The notes beneath the pieces were generated by a model. It made no database searches. It was not told the origin of the DNA and saw nothing but the letters and a program-made list of their open reading frames with translations. A stretch of DNA of 64,000 nucleotides, from NCBI GenBank assembly GCA_023212645.1, contig JALBYC010000030.1, positions 1-64,000 on the forward strand. Reading direction: 5' to 3'. The position numbers were made by a program, and so were the translations under genes. How positions within the stretch are numbered: the stretch's first letter is position 1; each line of letters opens with the position of its first letter. This DNA is from Farysia itapuensis (taxonomy: Eukaryota; Basidiomycota; Ustilaginomycetes; Ustilaginales; Ustilaginaceae). Below are positions 27,473-36,906 of the stretch, piece by piece.

Positions 27473-29258
27473 TTAGAAGTCTGGACGGGAAGGGGGGTTT
27501 GTGCCTCTTGGGTTGCCACGGGGAGGGCCACCGCGGCCGGCGCCGCGACCTCCACGACCACCACGCCCACGACCACCACCGCGAGTGCCGCTGCCGCCGC
27601 TGCTGATGGAGCCAGTATCGCCAAAGGTCTGCATGTTTTTCGCTTCTTCAGCCATGCGGTTGGTACGACCACGACCGCGGCCGCCACTCCCGCGACCACC
27701 ACCACCGCCGCCGCCGCGTCCACCTCGTTCGCCACCACTCGACTCGCCACGCGGCGGTCGAGGCCCACCACCTCTACCACCATCCGTCCTCTCATACCGT
27801 TCCCGCACTTCCGAGCTGATATTGTCGAAAAAGCCCGACTTGTCGTAAAACGTCTCGTCACCACTGGTCAACGGCGGCGGGATCGAGTCCAGCAGTCCAG
27901 CAGCAGATCCATCGTTGGGCCCCTCCGCCATCGCGCCACCGCCGCCGCTGATGACGTCCTTGTGTTTCTGGAATTTGGCGTTGGCGGATTCAAAGTCGAA
28001 TTCATTGTTCGGCATCGAAGGACCGCCTGCGTTGGCGTCAGTGGGAGCGGTAGGGGGTCTGCGTGCAGCCCCTCCGCGAGCTGCACCCTGTTGTTGTTGT
28101 TGTTGTTGTTGAGGGGGGTTGGCGTGCTGTTGCTGGCTGCTGGTGGTATTGTGCCGACGGTCTGGGTGGGGTTGGGCTGCTGCGGCTGTAGCTGCGTGTG
28201 GGATGGCTGGTAGTTGTGCGGAGCTCGCCCCCGCCGCTCCTCCCCGTGTGGGCGGCACCGAGGTGGAGGGCTTGGATACGTTCAACTTGGCCATCTCCTC
28301 GAGCACCTTGTCCGTCGACGACTTCTCCACCGCTGCTGCTGCCCGCCTCGGGGCACTGGCTTCGGCCACAGCGGCAGTGGCGGCGGCGGGAGACTGCGTC
28401 GTCGATGTCGCTACTGCCGGTTGTTGACGCTGTTGCAGCTGTTGTTTCTGCAACTGCTGTTGTTGTGGAGACGGACTTGGCATTCCGTTGAACTGCGGCG
28501 GCGGCGGAGGGGGTGCACCAGGGAAGGGGCCGGCAAAGTGCGGCGGCGGAGGTGCGTACCCGCCAGCACCACCCATCGGCGGCGCGCCAAATGGAACATT
28601 CCCACGACCAGGCGCGGCGGAAGACTGTTGCCAAAGAAAAAAACACAATGCCAGAAAAGTCAGTACACCCTCGCCGCACTAGCAGATCGGTAATCAGCAA
28701 GAACGTAGCAGGATGTTTGCGCGGGCGCACCCGTATCGTCCTAGGTAAAAGTCAGGAGGAAGGCAACGGAGAGATCCACATGGTTTTGCGCTCTCGGACA
28801 GAAATGGAACCTTTGCCGAAGCAAAGGTTCGTTTTAACATCCGTAAATGGTTCATCATACAAAGGGATGGGGGGGAAAGGAAATGCGGGGTGCGCGCGCA
28901 AACATCGTTAGGGGGAAAGGGGGCCCCAGAGGGGGAAACTTACATTGAGGATAGCCGGGTCGTTGAGCGCTGGTTGCGGTGCAGGTGCTTCCATCTTGGG
29001 CGGCGAAGGATCGTCGATCTTGAGATCCTTGACATCTGCCGCGCGAAACATGATGTACTCATACACATGGTCGCTAGCCGGAATCTCTTCCTGCCCTCGT
29101 CCTTGAGCTGCTAGTCGTCCCTCTGTGCCCCACGACCGCACGCGTTCCAGCGCAATCGTGGCCTGCTCTGGATTAATCGACGCCAAAAGTCCCTGATACC
29201 GAATGTCCGACTTGGACACCAGCGAAATCAACGCCCCGATAAACTCTGCCGTCGCCAT
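27473..29258 (-). CDS. SCD6: SCD6/LSM14 mRNP protein
   Basis: P-body and translation-repression factor that binds eIF4G and decapping proteins in the cytoplasm. Two exons, 29258-28944 and 28624-27473, flank an intron of 319 nt (GTAAGT...ACAG), by far the longest here; the product is 488 residues. Exon 1 encodes the Lsm domain (about 1-80: FIGALISLVSKSDIRYQG ... YEYIMFRAADVKDLKID). Exon 2 holds a Pro/Gln/Ala-rich linker with an eight-Gln run (CAA repeats, 28090-28111), the FDF motif (FDFESANAKFQKHKD), the FFD box (FYDKSGFFDNISSE), the TFG box (EEAKNMQTFGDTG) and RGG-rich stretches on both sides of the TFG box. Splicing joins AILN to SSAAPGRG in frame. Confidence 0.94.
28807..28830 (-). other. 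Perfect 10-bp hairpin with UUCG loop in the SCD6 intron
   Basis: In the SCD6 pre-mRNA sense the sequence is GAACCUUUGC, loop UUCG, then GCAAAGGUUC. The stem is perfect and the loop is closed by C-G, the very stable cUUCGg tetraloop. It lies inside the 319-nt intron. A box-C-like AUGAUGA (28852-28858) and a CUGA (28752-28755) flank it on the same strand, but no terminal stem joins them. Confidence 0.85.
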
Positions 29259-29514
29259 CGTCGCCGAATTTGGTACTAAGTTGAGTGGGATGATGAGCGT
29301 TGCTAGGCAATCGTGCGAGCATTCACATATTCACATTTTCTTCGTGATCGGCAAGTTCTCCAAAATAGCGATTTAACAACTACTGCTTACGTAATGAAAC
29401 CTTTCGCCCAGGCTCACATCAAAACACAAGATGGTGGCCGTTTGGGCTAAGGTATGCAGATATTTTTTGCAGCTACAAGTGTGATACACATGGAGAAACA
29501 AGTACATGAACAAT

Positions 29515-32331
29515 TTATGAGAGGTAGTGCGATAGGTTGAGATGGGAGCCGTCACCGTACTGGGTGGAAAACTCGGCAAGTGCTTCGGCCGTCTTGTGCG
29601 GGTCTTCGCCCCAGTCACTGGTCGAGTACCAGCCCTGATGGGTAGTCATGACAGGCGTCAGTGCTTCATCAGCGCTACCGTTGCTGCTGGCTGCTGGTAA
29701 GCCGTGGAACATGCCACCAGCTCGCATGGCAGGTGAGTTCCGCGCGCTCGGTGCCAGAAAGTCGTACATGCCTGAAGCGTGCTGTACATACGGCGAAGGG
29801 TCAAACCGCGATGCATTGCCGTTAGCCCACGAGCTCGGCTGCAATGGGTAGCTTTGCGTCTTGGCCCGATTGCCGGACGGCTCAGACGAGGCAATGCTGG
29901 ATGGCCGAGTGGTTTGGCGGTACAGATAGTCGAGGCTGTGGTGTCGACCATGCGATGCAGAAGACGCGTACACGCCGTTCTTGTCAAAGTGATGCTGAAC
30001 AGGCCCGTCCAGAGGAGGCGCAGGGTACCAAGTAACCGTTCCACCGGCCTGATCGGCAAACAGATCCCTGGTCTCGCTCGGAAGCTCGGCATAGTAGCCT
30101 TCACCTCGTTGCGAATTGACTAGATCCACAAGGCCAGGCAAGGCCGCTTGATCTGCCTCTTCAGCAGCAGCAGCACCACCACCACTTTGGCTCGACGCAT
30201 GCGCTCCGTCTGCAGCATCGACAAAGTTGGGCGAAGCAACCTTGGCAATTCCAGCTGTCGTGACACCAGCAGCAATGGCAGCATTGCGCAGCTCACTGAG
30301 CAAGTTCTCGTCGACGCCGTTGAGCTCGTAGCTCAACCGTGCCATATCCAAGTTGGCAGCAGAAGGGTTTGAGAGCAGGTTCTGCAGCTTAAAGTACTGC
30401 TCTGGCGTGACGCGAGCGGCGATCTGTGAAGCCAATGCCGTGAAAGTTTCGCCCGCTGACCGAGGCTGCTGAGAAGAGAAGCTGCCGCTCGATTCGAATC
30501 GGCTTTTCTTCTTGAATCGAGTGTCTTCAACGGCGTCCTTGAACAGATCCGGAAATTCTGCGCCATCGCCAGTCGAAGAATCATCATCCCTCAAAGCGCC
30601 TGGTCCCACTATTCCACGCAAGAATGGCGAGTCCTCTTTGGTTGGCGGCGCAGTTGTTTTTTCGAAAAAGTTCATCGGTGTCTCGACCTTGCGAATCTCT
30701 TCAGGAACGCAGCTCGCCCAACTCTTGATCTTGTGGAACATTCGTTGCTGCTCGTTGTAGCGAGACTCGGTGACGTACAAAGGACTTTTTGGATCCCAGT
30801 ACTCAGCTTTGGGACGACCACGAATGTACTTGGTGTAAAACATGACCATGATCTTTTCCATGATGTCTTCGATCTGATGGTCAGCAAAGTAGCCGGTCTT
30901 GACCACTTCGTTCTCGTAGAACTTCTTCGAGGCAGGATGAAATGTCTGCTCGGGTCGGAAGTACCAGCAGACGGTGACCCACCCCTGATCTAGATCATCG
31001 TCCTCGCGACGCATGACTTTGAAGATTTGAGCGACGATAGGTTTGCTGGGATCTGAGGGATTGACCAGATGTACCCAATCGCCGACCCGGAAAGCCTTGC
31101 CCTTGAAGTTGAGATGCTCGTAGTAGGTCTTTGACTTGCTGCTGATGCGCGTCGTCAGATCGCCATCGCTGCCGGCGCTGGCATAACCGGGTCCGAATGG
31201 GATGGACGAGAAATTCTTGCTAGAGTCAGCCTCGTCGGCGGCTGCGAGCACAGATGCGACAGTCACGCCTTTTGGGTCAGATGGACGTGAACGTGTGAGC
31301 TGGTGATAGAGTCGCTGAAGAACGACAACGTCGCCGTACAGCTGAGTGCCAAAGGCGAACAAGCGTCGGCCGTTCTCAAACAGCTGGAGCATGTCCATCT
31401 CAAAGTCAATGGCGTGAGCATATTCGCCATCGTTGATTCGTTGCTGTATTGCCGAGAGTGAGGTGGGCTTTTCGACTTTGAGGTAGTAGTCCGGGTCTTG
31501 CTCTGGATCCGGACAATCTTCCAGTGGTACGGACAAGCGTCGGCCGGTAGCCTCGGTGTAATTACGGACGTAGTCGACGATGGTAGAGTAGACCTGTTGC
31601 GCTGTGGTAGTACCCTTTGGCTCTGACATCCAGCCCAGATCATTGATCGCGGGCACTTTGAGATCGTTTTCACTGGCGTCTGTTTTGCGACGTGTTCGGC
31701 TTACAGCGGATGCACCAGCATTGCCAACTGCTTGACCGAGGCCAGCGCCTATGGTGCCACCGGCTGATGTCATGATGGTGGGTTCAGATGTGGTCGAGGA
31801 TGCTGACGACATGGACGCTCCGACAGTAGGAAGGATGCTTGAGCCATTGAGGCTGTTGAATTGCTGTGATTGACGTATGTTTGCCTGTGATTGCTGCTGC
31901 TGAAGTTCTTGCTGGTGTTGAAAGGTGGGCATCGGTGGAAAGTGAGGCACAGTGGACGAGTAGGATGCTAAGGGACGCGCAAACATGGTCGGCAGTGGCT
32001 GATACATGACATTTTGATCAGGCGTACCGGGTCCTATACTGCCTTGACCGTACATGGACGAAGCCAAGGGCTGAAAGGGAGAGCCAGTGGAATGGTACGT
32101 GCCTGCTGGCGGAGCTGCTCTGAGTCTGGGTGAAGTAATGTGCGAAGTACGCGGCTGTGGCGTAGGCTGTAATGGTGCTTGATGTTGCTGCTGCTGCTGT
32201 TGCTGTTGCTGCTGCGCGATCAAATTGCGGTTCTTGGGCGGCCTACCTCGTCCACGCTTGATGGGTGTGGGTGGCACGAGCGGCGAGTCGCTGCCCGAGG
32301 CGAATTGCTGCGGGTAGAAATTTGCTGACAT
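29515..32331 (-). CDS. RSC1: RSC1/RSC2-type bromodomain-BAH chromatin protein
   Basis: Probable subunit of the RSC/PBAF-type chromatin remodeller. It has 938 residues and no intron. An AT-hook (KRGRGRPPKNR, residues 25-35) is followed by a Gln run. A bromodomain lies at about 245-350 (VYSTIVDYVRNY ... DYYLKVEKPTSLSAIQQRI ... FEMDMLQLFENGRRL) and a BAH domain at about 407-530 (FRVGDWVHLVNP, VTVCWYFRPEQTFHPASKKFYENEV, YIRGRPKAEYWDP). The rest is Ser/Gln/Ala-rich. Budding-yeast Rsc1/Rsc2 have two bromodomains; only the one next to the BAH domain is visible here. The C-terminal ~330 residues have no recognised domain. Upstream of SCD6 on the same strand, with 256 bp between. Confidence 0.87.
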   Translation of the reverse strand: MSANFYPQQFASGSDSPLVPPTPIKRGRGRPPKNRNLIAQQQQQQQQQQHQAPLQPTPQPRTSHITSPRLRAAPPAGTYHSTGSPFQPLASSMYGQGSIGPGTPDQNVMYQPLPTMFARPLASYSSTVPHFPPMPTFQHQQELQQQQSQANIRQSQQFNSLNGSSILPTVGASMSSASSTTSEPTIMTSAGGTIGAGLGQAVGNAGASAVSRTRRKTDASENDLKVPAINDLGWMSEPKGTTTAQQVYSTIVDYVRNYTEATGRRLSVPLEDCPDPEQDPDYYLKVEKPTSLSAIQQRINDGEYAHAIDFEMDMLQLFENGRRLFAFGTQLYGDVVVLQRLYHQLTRSRPSDPKGVTVASVLAAADEADSSKNFSSIPFGPGYASAGSDGDLTTRISSKSKTYYEHLNFKGKAFRVGDWVHLVNPSDPSKPIVAQIFKVMRREDDDLDQGWVTVCWYFRPEQTFHPASKKFYENEVVKTGYFADHQIEDIMEKIMVMFYTKYIRGRPKAEYWDPKSPLYVTESRYNEQQRMFHKIKSWASCVPEEIRKVETPMNFFEKTTAPPTKEDSPFLRGIVGPGALRDDDSSTGDGAEFPDLFKDAVEDTRFKKKSRFESSGSFSSQQPRSAGETFTALASQIAARVTPEQYFKLQNLLSNPSAANLDMARLSYELNGVDENLLSELRNAAIAAGVTTAGIAKVASPNFVDAADGAHASSQSGGGAAAAEEADQAALPGLVDLVNSQRGEGYYAELPSETRDLFADQAGGTVTWYPAPPLDGPVQHHFDKNGVYASSASHGRHHSLDYLYRQTTRPSSIASSEPSGNRAKTQSYPLQPSSWANGNASRFDPSPYVQHASGMYDFLAPSARNSPAMRAGGMFHGLPAASSNGSADEALTPVMTTHQGWYSTSDWGEDPHKTAEALAEFSTQYGDGSHLNLSHYLS

Positions 32332-33012
32332 GGTGTGTGTGGATTCGAGAAGGTCGTGTCCAGAGTTGCAGCGGTATCGGGCAACTGATGCAAGGTCGGA
32401 TGATGGTGAATGCAGATGCAGAGGTGCCCACGACGAAAGCTACGAGTCTATGCAAATGGTATAAGACGACAGCGGAGACCACGTCGTTTGATGTAGGCGG
32501 ACAGGAAGGGCTGACGAGTGTGGGTGTCAGTGATAAGCCGGGTGGCGACATTCTTACCCGTAAAACTCAAAATTGCTCTCGACCGACAACTCAAACGGCC
32601 ATCTCTTTGGCCAAATCCAAACGCGACATGCAAATCCCAGTAAGCCGGATCCAAAAGGCGCGAGCACAAACTCGAGTCTAACAAGTCGATGACAGATGCG
32701 CAGCAGCGCAGCAGCGCAGCAGGCAGTGCAAAACTGTCAGCTATACGCCCCGTGCCGACACGGCAGTGGATAGTACGAAAAGGTCAGGCGATTTTGACAT
32801 CGCGTCCTGCCTTGGCGCGAAGCAGGTAGGATGGCTCGCCTTGGCACTGGCCGTCATGCCGTATGAGCTAATTGTCTTTGCTACGACCTCGTGGATTTCA
32901 GGCTCGGCAAATTCGGAGCGAAGTGGCCCCCCCTCTCCCAGAACGCCAAATATCGGCTCCACACATCTTTGACAGCCAAAAAGAAAAGAAGAATCCACTA
33001 GTCATTCTGTGT
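32332..33012. other. Gene-free 681 bp between Lon stop and RSC1 start
   Basis: Contains the RSC1 promoter and Lon 3' flank. A short GCAGCGCA tandem lies near 32699-32722. No ORF with recognisable content and no RNA gene seen. Confidence 0.6.
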
Positions 33013-36000
33013 CTATAGCCGTGAATCTATCATCTCATGCATCAGTCGCTTGCCTTCGCGAATTCCTTCGTGCTCGTGGGCAAGTCCAAGTGCAAGAGCA
33101 GCATTTTCAAACAGACGGTTGCCAAAGGCCGCTTCCATCGCTTCCCAGACTGTCTTGACATACTTGATCTCGAGCTCTTCCTTGACTTTGGCGGGAAGGT
33201 CCGCTTCGACGTCCTTCCGGTTGCGGTGAGGTAAAAGTACTTTGCGAATGCCAGCACGCGACGCTGCGGTCAGCTTCTCCTTGATACCGCCTACGGGCAT
33301 GACGATTCCACGCAGCGTGGTCTCGCCTGTCATGGCCAAATACGGCGAGATGGGTGTCTTAGTGAGCAGACTCACCAACGCGCAAGTCATAGCTACTCCT
33401 GCCGATGGCCCATCTTTCGGAATCGCACCGGAAGGCAAATGCAGGTGTATGTCGTTCTTGGGAAATTCAGACTCGCGTGAGGGGACGATACCCAGCTGGA
33501 ATGCATGTGCTTTGACCCATGACAGTGCCAGCTCGGCTGACTCGCGAATCACATCTCCCAGTGAACCTGTCAACTTGAGATGACCAGTGCCGGGTGGAAG
33601 TAAGAGCGATTCAATGTGCAGGATCCCACCAGAGCCAGATCCTTGGTAAGCAAGGCCAGTCGCCACGCCAGGTTTCGAATCGGATTCGGCCACTTCGGGT
33701 TCGTACGTCTCTGGACCCAGATATTTCTCTAGGTTCAATAAAGTGACGACGGGATTATACTCCGCTGGATTACCATTGTCGTCCTTGAGAGTACCTTTCT
33801 TGGATTGCGAGTATTCGACAGCTTTGGCTCGTGCTAAAGCGCCAATCTCCCGCTCTAGTGTTCGGACGCCCGCTTCGCGAGTGTAGCTCATGGCAATCTT
33901 GAGCAAGACATCGTCAGAAGCCACGAGCTGATCAGGACGCAAGCCTTGTGCTTTGATCTGTTTCGGCAACAGATACTGCCGTGCGATTGCCGTCTTTTCG
34001 TCATGTGTGTAGCCAGAAATTTGAATCACCTCTGTACGGTCGAGCAGCGGGGGAGAGATTGTCTCGAGCGTGTTGGCAGTGGCGATAAACAGTACGCGGC
34101 TCAGATCGATGGGAACGTTGATGTAGTGGTCGCTGAACGTGTGATTCTGCTCCGGGTCGAGGACTTCGAGCATCGCCGCCATTGGGTCGCCGTGCAGGCC
34201 GTTGCCGCTGCCTAGCTTGTCTACTTCGTCTAGCAACACGACAGGATCAGATACGCCGACCTTGCGAAGCGAAGACACTATGGATCCGGGCATTGCGCCA
34301 ACATACGTCCTACGGTGTCCACGGATCTCGGCTTCATCCCGGACACCACCAAGCGACAGTCGTGTGAAAGGACGCTGCAACGCGGACGCCAACGACTTTG
34401 CGATGGATGTCTTGCCTGTACCAGGCGGACCCACGAGTAAGAGAATCGGGCCTTTATTACCGAGCCTTACTTTGTCGTTCAGTCGCCGGCGGATCTCCTC
34501 TTCTTCTGCTTCTTGCGACGCATTGGTGGCATCGCCAGTGTCGTCCTCCACCATGGCCTCATCGGTGGAAGCAGATGGCGTCGCTTTACGTCGCTCCTCA
34601 GCCTCCTTGCGTTCCTGAGCGACTTCACCCTCGAGCTTCTCTTGCGCCTGGTTGGTTTTGAGCTCGAGAACAGCCAGGTATTCAATGAGACGCTTCTTCA
34701 CCTTGTCTAGTCCAAAGTGGTCCTCGTCCAGGATACGTTTGGCGCGGTCCACGAGACCTTCTTCTTGCTGTCGCGCCTGGGCAGGGTCGCGCAACACCAC
34801 AGCTTTGTCTCGCGGATCAGGCGTTGGCTCCAAGTCTGCACTAGTCTTGTCCCACGGAAGTTCAGCCATAATTTCGAGATAGGTGATTACAACACCCCGC
34901 TCGACACTCTGCGGGGGAATGCGAGAGAGACGTTTGAGCTCTTTGTCGCATGCCTTTCGGGCCTCGGGACTAAGACGAGCGTTCTCGAGCTTACGAGCGA
35001 GCTCCGCCACTTCGTCCTCTTCCTCGTCATTACCGCCTTGGCCAGGCACGCCACCACCGCCTCCACCTGAGGGACCTTTGGCTGAAGCAGCAGGTACGAA
35101 GAAGCCACCTCCGCTCTCGTTCTTGGTGTTGTTTCGAGATTTGGGCGGTCGAATGGTAATGATGCCGCCTCCCAACTTGCCATCGTCTTTCTTGTCGCCA
35201 GAGCTGATAGAGGAAATGCGTGCTGCAACACCCTGGTTCAGGGCCGCGAGCTGAGTGAGAAGAGCTTCGAGTTGTGAACGGATGACGGCTTCTTTGTTGG
35301 TGGCGTTGAGAGGAGAGGAGAGTGACATGAGCAGTTCGCGCGCCAATTTGACACGCTGGGTGCCGTGCTGGATGGCGTCAATCGAGTGACGCACGCGCTC
35401 CTTTTGATCCCAATCGCCCAGAATGGCAACTCGTTCTGACCACTCGCACGCACCTCCAAGCGTACCTAGGATGATATCGGCCAGCAGCCCAGCTTGAGAC
35501 TCGCGGCAATCCTGCATAAAGCCACGAAGCTTCTTGAGCAGATTGGCGGGCAACAGCGGTACGCCTGGACCGATAATGGGCGAAGGCGTGTGTGCTGTCT
35601 CGTTGTTTGGTGTAGCAAGTAAGCCAATGGCGTCGATCAGCTCGTCTGCTGACTTTTTTAGCTTGACGACCAGGTTGATATCTCCCGGCGTGGCTTCGGG
35701 GAACGATGGCCATACTTCTTCGTCGATGAAAGCGGTAACGGTGGCGAGTGGAATGGGGATATCGGGAATGGCAAGGTCGCTCTTAGGATCGATGGAAGTG
35801 GCTGTGAGAGGTGCACGAATCGAAAGCCAGCGATCCACACGCACGCGAGTGAGACCAGAGACAAGCAGTGTGCACGTCTGTGTCTGCGGGTTGCGAATCA
35901 GGCGAACGAGACGTGCAGCACAACCCCAGTCGTAGAGATCGTTGATCCTAATGCGGGTGTCGTGCTCTTCTATGTCGGTGATGTTGCGGTTGCCAAGATC

Positions 36001-36315
36001 CTTGGGCATGGCAGGATCAGTGGTTCGTGTCACAGGCTTCTCTGCAGATGCAGTACCCTTGGGTGCCTTGATCGTCGGCACACATGCAATGAGAATCGGT
36101 CGGTTGGCGTCAACGCGCGGACGTGCGCGTCTGCTGCCCTCATTGTTTGACTCGATGTTGTCTTTCAGAGCCGAGAACTGCAGGGCAGCTTTGAGCAGAC
36201 TCAATGAGTGCGCATACGAGATATTGATAGATAGCAGAAGGTTCGGGTGTAGGACAAGTGGGTAGGGCAGCGGCAGGATGGGTAGCCTGTCGGGAATAGA
36301 GATGCTGGCGTTCAT
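33013..36315 (-). CDS. Lon protease, peroxisomal type with C-terminal SRL
   Basis: ATP-dependent serine protease. From the ATG at 36315 it has 1100 residues. The N-terminal substrate domain starts almost at once (SIPDRLPILPLPYPLVLHPNLLLS), as in peroxisomal Lon (LONP2/Pln). The AAA domain has Walker A GPPGTGKTS near residue 626 and Walker B VVLLDEVDKLG near 692. The protease domain has the Ser of DGPSAGVAM near 967 and the Lys of GGIKEKLTAA. The protein ends MIDSRL, a type 1 peroxisomal signal, which supports matrix quality control in peroxisomes. An in-frame ATG at 36447 adds 44 residues starting MPPRLWRKARVWLSKPLL, presequence-like; see findings. Acidic and Gly-rich inserts mark the middle. 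No intron. Divergent from eIF5. Confidence 0.94.
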   Translation of the reverse strand: MNASISIPDRLPILPLPYPLVLHPNLLLSINISYAHSLSLLKAALQFSALKDNIESNNEGSRRARPRVDANRPILIACVPTIKAPKGTASAEKPVTRTTDPAMPKDLGNRNITDIEEHDTRIRINDLYDWGCAARLVRLIRNPQTQTCTLLVSGLTRVRVDRWLSIRAPLTATSIDPKSDLAIPDIPIPLATVTAFIDEEVWPSFPEATPGDINLVVKLKKSADELIDAIGLLATPNNETAHTPSPIIGPGVPLLPANLLKKLRGFMQDCRESQAGLLADIILGTLGGACEWSERVAILGDWDQKERVRHSIDAIQHGTQRVKLARELLMSLSSPLNATNKEAVIRSQLEALLTQLAALNQGVAARISSISSGDKKDDGKLGGGIITIRPPKSRNNTKNESGGGFFVPAASAKGPSGGGGGGVPGQGGNDEEEDEVAELARKLENARLSPEARKACDKELKRLSRIPPQSVERGVVITYLEIMAELPWDKTSADLEPTPDPRDKAVVLRDPAQARQQEEGLVDRAKRILDEDHFGLDKVKKRLIEYLAVLELKTNQAQEKLEGEVAQERKEAEERRKATPSASTDEAMVEDDTGDATNASQEAEEEEIRRRLNDKVRLGNKGPILLLVGPPGTGKTSIAKSLASALQRPFTRLSLGGVRDEAEIRGHRRTYVGAMPGSIVSSLRKVGVSDPVVLLDEVDKLGSGNGLHGDPMAAMLEVLDPEQNHTFSDHYINVPIDLSRVLFIATANTLETISPPLLDRTEVIQISGYTHDEKTAIARQYLLPKQIKAQGLRPDQLVASDDVLLKIAMSYTREAGVRTLEREIGALARAKAVEYSQSKKGTLKDDNGNPAEYNPVVTLLNLEKYLGPETYEPEVAESDSKPGVATGLAYQGSGSGGILHIESLLLPPGTGHLKLTGSLGDVIRESAELALSWVKAHAFQLGIVPSRESEFPKNDIHLHLPSGAIPKDGPSAGVAMTCALVSLLTKTPISPYLAMTGETTLRGIVMPVGGIKEKLTAASRAGIRKVLLPHRNRKDVEADLPAKVKEELEIKYVKTVWEAMEAAFGNRLFENAALALGLAHEHEGIREGKRLMHEMIDSRL

Positions 36316-36906
36316 GGTGTTGTTGTAGGTTGCGCCAAAGTGGTGACTGAGATGCTGATGGGTGGCGAAAGGGGGATCGACGTGGTAATCTGCCAAAAGC
36401 GGCTTGCTGAGCCAAACCCTTGCCTTTCTCCACAATCGTGGCGGCATCCGGTCACTGGCACATCCGGCGCGTGATTGATATCAGCGATCTTACACCAATA
36501 ACATACGGCCGAGAAGATGCCACACGCACCAGCAAAGCACGATGGGAATTTTTGACTTTTTCTGGTGCTTGAGTTGCCAAGCGTGAAGGTGTTCGTCTGC
36601 AGCTTGTTCGTCTGCCACCGTTGTCCCCCTCATCTCGCTGCCTCAGCCAAACGCTGTTCACACATCAGCACAACCATCCCATCTGCTCTTGTCCCATCGT
36701 CGCTGCGCAGAAACAAAGAAGAAGCCTCGCTCTCGTCGTTTATGTCTCTCTTGATCGCCACCATACCTCGTCCATCTCTCGAATCGTCTTTTGCTCGTAG
36801 ACCAAAGCCGCCCTACCCCGCATCTCGCGGTACCTACCATCCTCAGTAACGCCTTTCCCCTTTTGCACCCATCGTGCAAAACCCCAATCTCAACTTCTAG
36901 CCCAAC
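36316..36906. promoter_or_regulatory. Divergent Lon/eIF5 intergenic region
   Basis: 591 bp between outward-facing starts, if Lon begins at 36315. The eIF5 side (about 36600-36905) is pyrimidine-rich and probably its 5' leader, as is common for highly expressed translation genes. The Lon upstream ATG (36447) lies within this span. Confidence 0.5.

Noticed and set aside
28740..28870. Intronic C/D box snoRNA in SCD6
   Set aside because: C-like and D-like boxes exist, but no terminal stem, D' or C' box is seen, so it is not called as an ncRNA; kept only as a possibility in findings.
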